A stretch of DNA of 64,000 bases from Hirudinaria manillensis (Eukaryota > Annelida > Clitellata > Hirudinida > Hirudinidae). The notes beneath the pieces are model-generated. The model was not told the DNA's origin. It ran no database searches and saw nothing but the letters and a program-made list of their open reading frames with translations. Position 1 is the first letter of the stretch, and each line of letters starts with the position of its first letter. Below, piece by piece: positions 60,590 through 64,000 of the stretch. The translations under genes and the position numbers were made by a program. The stretch lies in assembly GCA_034509925.1 (NCBI GenBank), contig CM067526.1:2388501-2452500 (forward strand), read 5' to 3'.

Positions 60590-60861
60590 TTATAGAAGGT
60601 CAGGTTTATTGAAAGTTGTCAGATGGCTTGGAAGATGTACAATGCTTAATTGATTAAGTCTTGAAATCTGCTGTTTCTCTAACTCTCGCTCTGCTTTCCG
60701 AGATAAATCCATTTGTCAAGGTTCCTAACCAAAGAGTCTGAATAGCACCAATTAATTAATTCTCAAATTATATTGCCACTAAATTTAATTAATTATTAAA
60801 TTAATTAATCGGCAATATAATTTTAATTATTCTTCAATTTATTGGATCTAGGGATCCAGCA
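60563..60861 (-). mobile_element. 299-bp solo LTR inserted in the R16 tail exon
   Basis: The insert runs from TGTAATAACCCGGGG to GGGATCCAGCA. CTAT flanks it at 60559-60562 and 60862-60865, while the intact paralogue R12 has one CTAT at the same place. This is a clean TG...CA insertion with a 4-base target duplication. It is the same family as 11069-11373; orientation is given as in that copy. Confidence 0.92.
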
Positions 60862-60952
60862 CTATGATGCCATGGGCGATGGGAATTATGAATAGATTAG
60901 GGATCCTGGCAAGCCAGAATGCATCGTTGACTGTTTCCATAAAGATGAGTAG
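60862..60952 (+). pseudogene. Decayed remainder of the R16 tail exon
   Basis: This corresponds to the end of the R12 tail after the insertion point. It has accumulated further damage: the serine codon after NYE has become TAG, and the following ATG is AGG. The downstream end, FHKDE-type codons and TAG at 60950, is still recognisable. Confidence 0.8.
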
Positions 60953-62700
60953 TCTACCACCACAGCCCAGTGAACGACATTCAAAAAATGATTCAATGAT
61001 TTATTTTTACTTATTACCCACTTTTTAATTGAAATCGTATTCAACCATGAACTTCCAATTAAGCTCCTTTTAATTTGACAATTTAGGTTGATAATTATTG
61101 ATGATTGACAAGAGTTTGTAATTAACATTCGTCCTGCTAGTGGTCATTAACAACATTAATGAATTTCATTCAGTTTTGTAACGTTTAACAACTTTTCTGT
61201 AATAATTTATTCATTCCGTTACTAATTCTTACATGTTCACAAAATGGAAATATGAACAAATCTACAATGCCTCTAGAGTCTTTCACCAGGACGATGCAGA
61301 AAAAAGACGTTGGATTATGGAAAGGATTCTCTCAGCGAAAAATAAATAAACTCTTGAAGCAATAATAAAGCAAACTATTAATTTAAAAACTGTGCGGTTG
61401 ATCACGAATTTGTAATTTAACAATGCGTTAAAACAGTGCAATGCAATAATCCATTAATTGCCACTGAGACATGGCAATGTCGATATTGCAAGTTACATTC
61501 TTTTGTCCTCAAAAATTAATCAAACTTAATTAAACTTCTCGATGGAACTCCTAAAATAGCAAATTCAATTTTGAAACTATTAAACTTTTAAAATATTAAA
61601 TATATCCATTCATGAATAAAATTTTTAAATGGAAGAACATTAATTTCTAAAATGTTCGTTATTAAATATTTAATTGATACAATTTAACAAGAAAAAAAAC
61701 TTTAATTTCTTTCGAGGCGCTTTCTTGTCTAAATGACTTTTACTTTCACTGAAACGATGACAAATAGTTAATTCATAAAACAATCTTCTAAAACAGTTAT
61801 TAAATTAAGAAGTTTCCCTTCTGGCAATCGTTATCTGCCGTTTCTTCGAATTAATATAAAATAATTTAAAATTCTGTCAAAACAATTCATAACAACATAG
61901 AATTAAATTAGAAAAATTTCAGAAAAAAACTTAAATTTGGTTTCAAGCGCCCAAGAATAGAAAGATATTTTGCTGGCCTGGTTGAAGGTAGGAAATTGAC
62001 TTAACTACATAATTAACATAAATAACATAATTAAAATTGCTAAATTAACTAGAAATAAGGGTTATGGCTTGGCATTGCAGACAATGCAACTCTGCAAATA
62101 GATTCCTGATAAGAATCAACTATTCAAGTACATTACAGTCGCTAATAGTTCCATAATGTATCTCTAAATTCTCTCATATTCTTGTCCTGCAAAAAGATTT
62201 CATGCAATATATAGGATATAATATTATTGTCTTAAAACAATTTTTTTTAATGATTTAAATATTTTAAAATTTAAACAGTTTTTAGGAATTACAACTCAGC
62301 GAAAAATAAATAAATGTTGGAGTTATATTAAAGCCAAACCATTAAAATTAGATTTAAAAAGCATATTATGAATGATTCAGATATAAATGATTATACGAAT
62401 GATTATTGATTTATTAATTTTAATTATTCATTTAAAACACTTATTTCAATTTAATTAACAACAATCGTTTAGAGGTTCCAATTAGAAGGACCACATTCAG
62501 TTTGTGTCAGAAATAAATAAGCATCTCAAAAGCAGATTTGATCTTCGATTATCGAAAAGTGTTCCTAAATGGCTCATTTAATGCTACACTCGCATCGTAA
62601 AGCATAAACTCGTATTACAAAATTCCAAATGGGTTGGATTTGTGAAGATTGGCTACAATTTAGACTTCTTTCATCTTATTGGAGTTTTTAAATATCTCAA
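60953..62700. other. Intergenic between R16 and R17
   Basis: Near-identical to 46302-48054; no supported exon. Confidence 0.6.
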
Positions 62701-63850
62701 ATGCTGAAGATATTTGTAGGCATTTCTCTGCTACTTTTCCTTTACGGTCAGTAAGTAAATATGTTTCACAATTATTTAGATTAGGTTGTGAATTTATGCA
62801 AAATTAATTGCAAGGTTTTTGGCTACATATTTATAAATATATATTTCTAATTACAGTAATTAAATAAATAACTAAATAAATAGATATTTATAATATCTAT
62901 TTGTTGTTTGAGGTAAGAATCAGTATCTTAATTATAAATACATGACCCTAACCTTTGTAATTTCTAATTGCAAATAGATATTTATAATTAAAAATAATAG
63001 TAATGACCACTTTAAAATATGTATATAAATTTTAAATATTAAAAATGAAGGCATACAAAAAGAGGAATGTGCAGAGTTGATAAATGCATTTCGGTCAAAC
63101 AATAAGCCAATTGAAGCAATTAAAATTGTCTTCGTTGGGGAAATCATTACCATAGAATGTCACTCGTGTGATATCAATCACCTGCAGTGGATATACAAAC
63201 CAAGAAACGGGGCGCAAGAAGAACTAATTAAAAGAAGAAAAACAGGAATAGAAACCCTAAAAAGGGGGCCGGGTGGTTTGATTTCATAACCAATTCAACC
63301 CTCTGTGCCTATCACTTGATGTTGAATGACATCCAATTTGATTCTGCTGGAGTCTACAGCTGTTGGGATAATACGGCTGAACTTAGAATAAGAAACGTCA
63401 TAGTCATAAGTGAGAACCTCTCAATTGTTAGCTATTTCATTAGTTTTAATATCCAATTACTTTGATATTTTTCTTTAAAATTAACAGCCGAACAAGCTTG
63501 CTTCATTGAAGAATTTCCAGATTCTGAAAACCTACTTCTGAATCAAAATGATTCGGTCACCATCAAATGTCCTTTCCAATATTCAGCAGATGAATCGTGC
63601 ATTGTTACTCCCATTTGGACGGATCTCACAGGATACAGAAATTTCATGATACCCGCTCAGGATTTCGCAGCCAAAATGGATGACAAACATGCATGGATCA
63701 ATTTTAGGGCAGGTGCCAGACTTAAGAACGGAACTCAATTCAGCCTATCGTTTGACTTCAATTGTTCTTCTTTAAAAAACAACAGTCACGATAAACACAT
63801 TCTGGCCCTATACGATTATGATCACATACCATATACATATTTGGCGGGAG
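62701..63850 (+). pseudogene. R17: R13 duplicate, frameshifted in D1, runs off the window
   Basis: The leader exon 62701-62746 (MLKIFVGISLLLFLY) and splice sites are intact. The D1 exon 63075-63409 is 335 bases against 339 in R13. A 4-base deletion near 63240 shifts the frame and leads to TAA at 63287-63289, before the final Cys-Trp of D1. The D2 exon 63488-63850 (one codon shorter than R13, with SADESCIVTPIWTDLTG intact) is undamaged. TM and tail exons lie beyond the window. An exon-skipping transcript joining leader to D2 would stay in phase 1, so a D2-only product cannot be excluded. Confidence 0.8.
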
Positions 63851-64000
63851 GTGAGAATCTACTGTGATTGTGACCAATGATTGACTTGTCTGACATAATT
63901 TAGCATGTTTCAGAGCTTTAGTATGTGAAGCAAATTCAATTTGACCAAGTCTTGAACCACAATTAGAGTTATGTTGGTCTCAATAATTTAAACAAAATGC

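Larger units (their letters stand above)
58290..64000 (+). repeat. Segmental duplication B, copy 2 (R16-R17 block), runs off the window
   Basis: Partner of 43900-49360. It is collinear except for the LTR inserted in the R16 tail exon, a 33-base in-frame deletion in the R16 stalk, a 4-base deletion in R17 D1, and small indels. Confidence 0.88.

Noticed and set aside
1..64000. Firm assignment to a hydrozoan Alr locus or other named species
   Set aside because: Architecture and tails resemble such loci, but no diagnostic gene is present and sequence identity cannot be checked here.
1..64000. rRNA, tRNA, CRISPR or operon features
   Set aside because: None seen. The repeats present are microsatellites, short tandem units, mobile-element pieces and segmental duplications.

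Overview
The window is AT-rich eukaryotic DNA from an animal, almost certainly an invertebrate. Genes are split by short GT-AG introns. They encode type I membrane proteins with signal peptides, tandem immunoglobulin-like (Ig) domains, one transmembrane (TM) segment and tyrosine-bearing tails. Nothing in the sequence fixes the phylum. The layout resembles invertebrate histocompatibility clusters such as the hydrozoan Alr complex, but that is an analogy and not an identification.

The window is essentially one multigene array. I reconstruct 17 receptor genes, numbered R1-R17 from left to right; 16 are on the + strand and only R5 is on the - strand. The standard gene has five exons, all joined by phase-1 introns: leader, domain D1 (a four-cysteine Ig with CxxC and a terminal CW), domain D2 (core ESCIVTPIWTD), TM exon (usually ending near KLCFG), and tail. 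Most tails carry a proximal GYxxI and then a compact pair, Yxx[LIM]-x4-YxxI, which is closer than a classical ITAM.

Layout. 1-9.6 kb: R1 and R2 (R2 has duplicated D1-D2 and a nonsense codon in its tail). 10.4-12.3 kb: a third partial copy of the upstream flank and a truncated LTR retroelement. 12.5-20.3 kb: R3 and R4, a tandem duplicate of the R1-R2 block. 20.8-28.6 kb: two divergent family members head to head, R5 (-) with a long tail containing YIPM and R6 (+) with three Ig domains, a TM segment and a predicted intracellular beta-propeller. 30.5-43.6 kb: R7-R11, with R8 and R9 near-identical outside but carrying different tails. 44.5-50.4 kb: R12-R13, duplicated again at 58.9-64 kb as R16-R17. 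52.3-57.1 kb: R14 (R1/R3-type ectodomain on an R15-type TM and tail) and R15 (D2-TM intron lost, nonsense codon in tail).

The likely role (inference) is a cell-surface recognition system: variable D1 domains bind ligands, conserved D2 domains support them, and phosphotyrosine tails signal through SH2 proteins. Three genes (R2, R15, R16) have lost most or all of the tail signalling motifs through three different last-exon lesions while keeping intact ectodomain and TM exons. This suggests tail-less, decoy or adhesive forms, or recent decay. R17 is frameshifted in D1. Exon coordinates come from splice-site and reading-frame logic, without transcript support.
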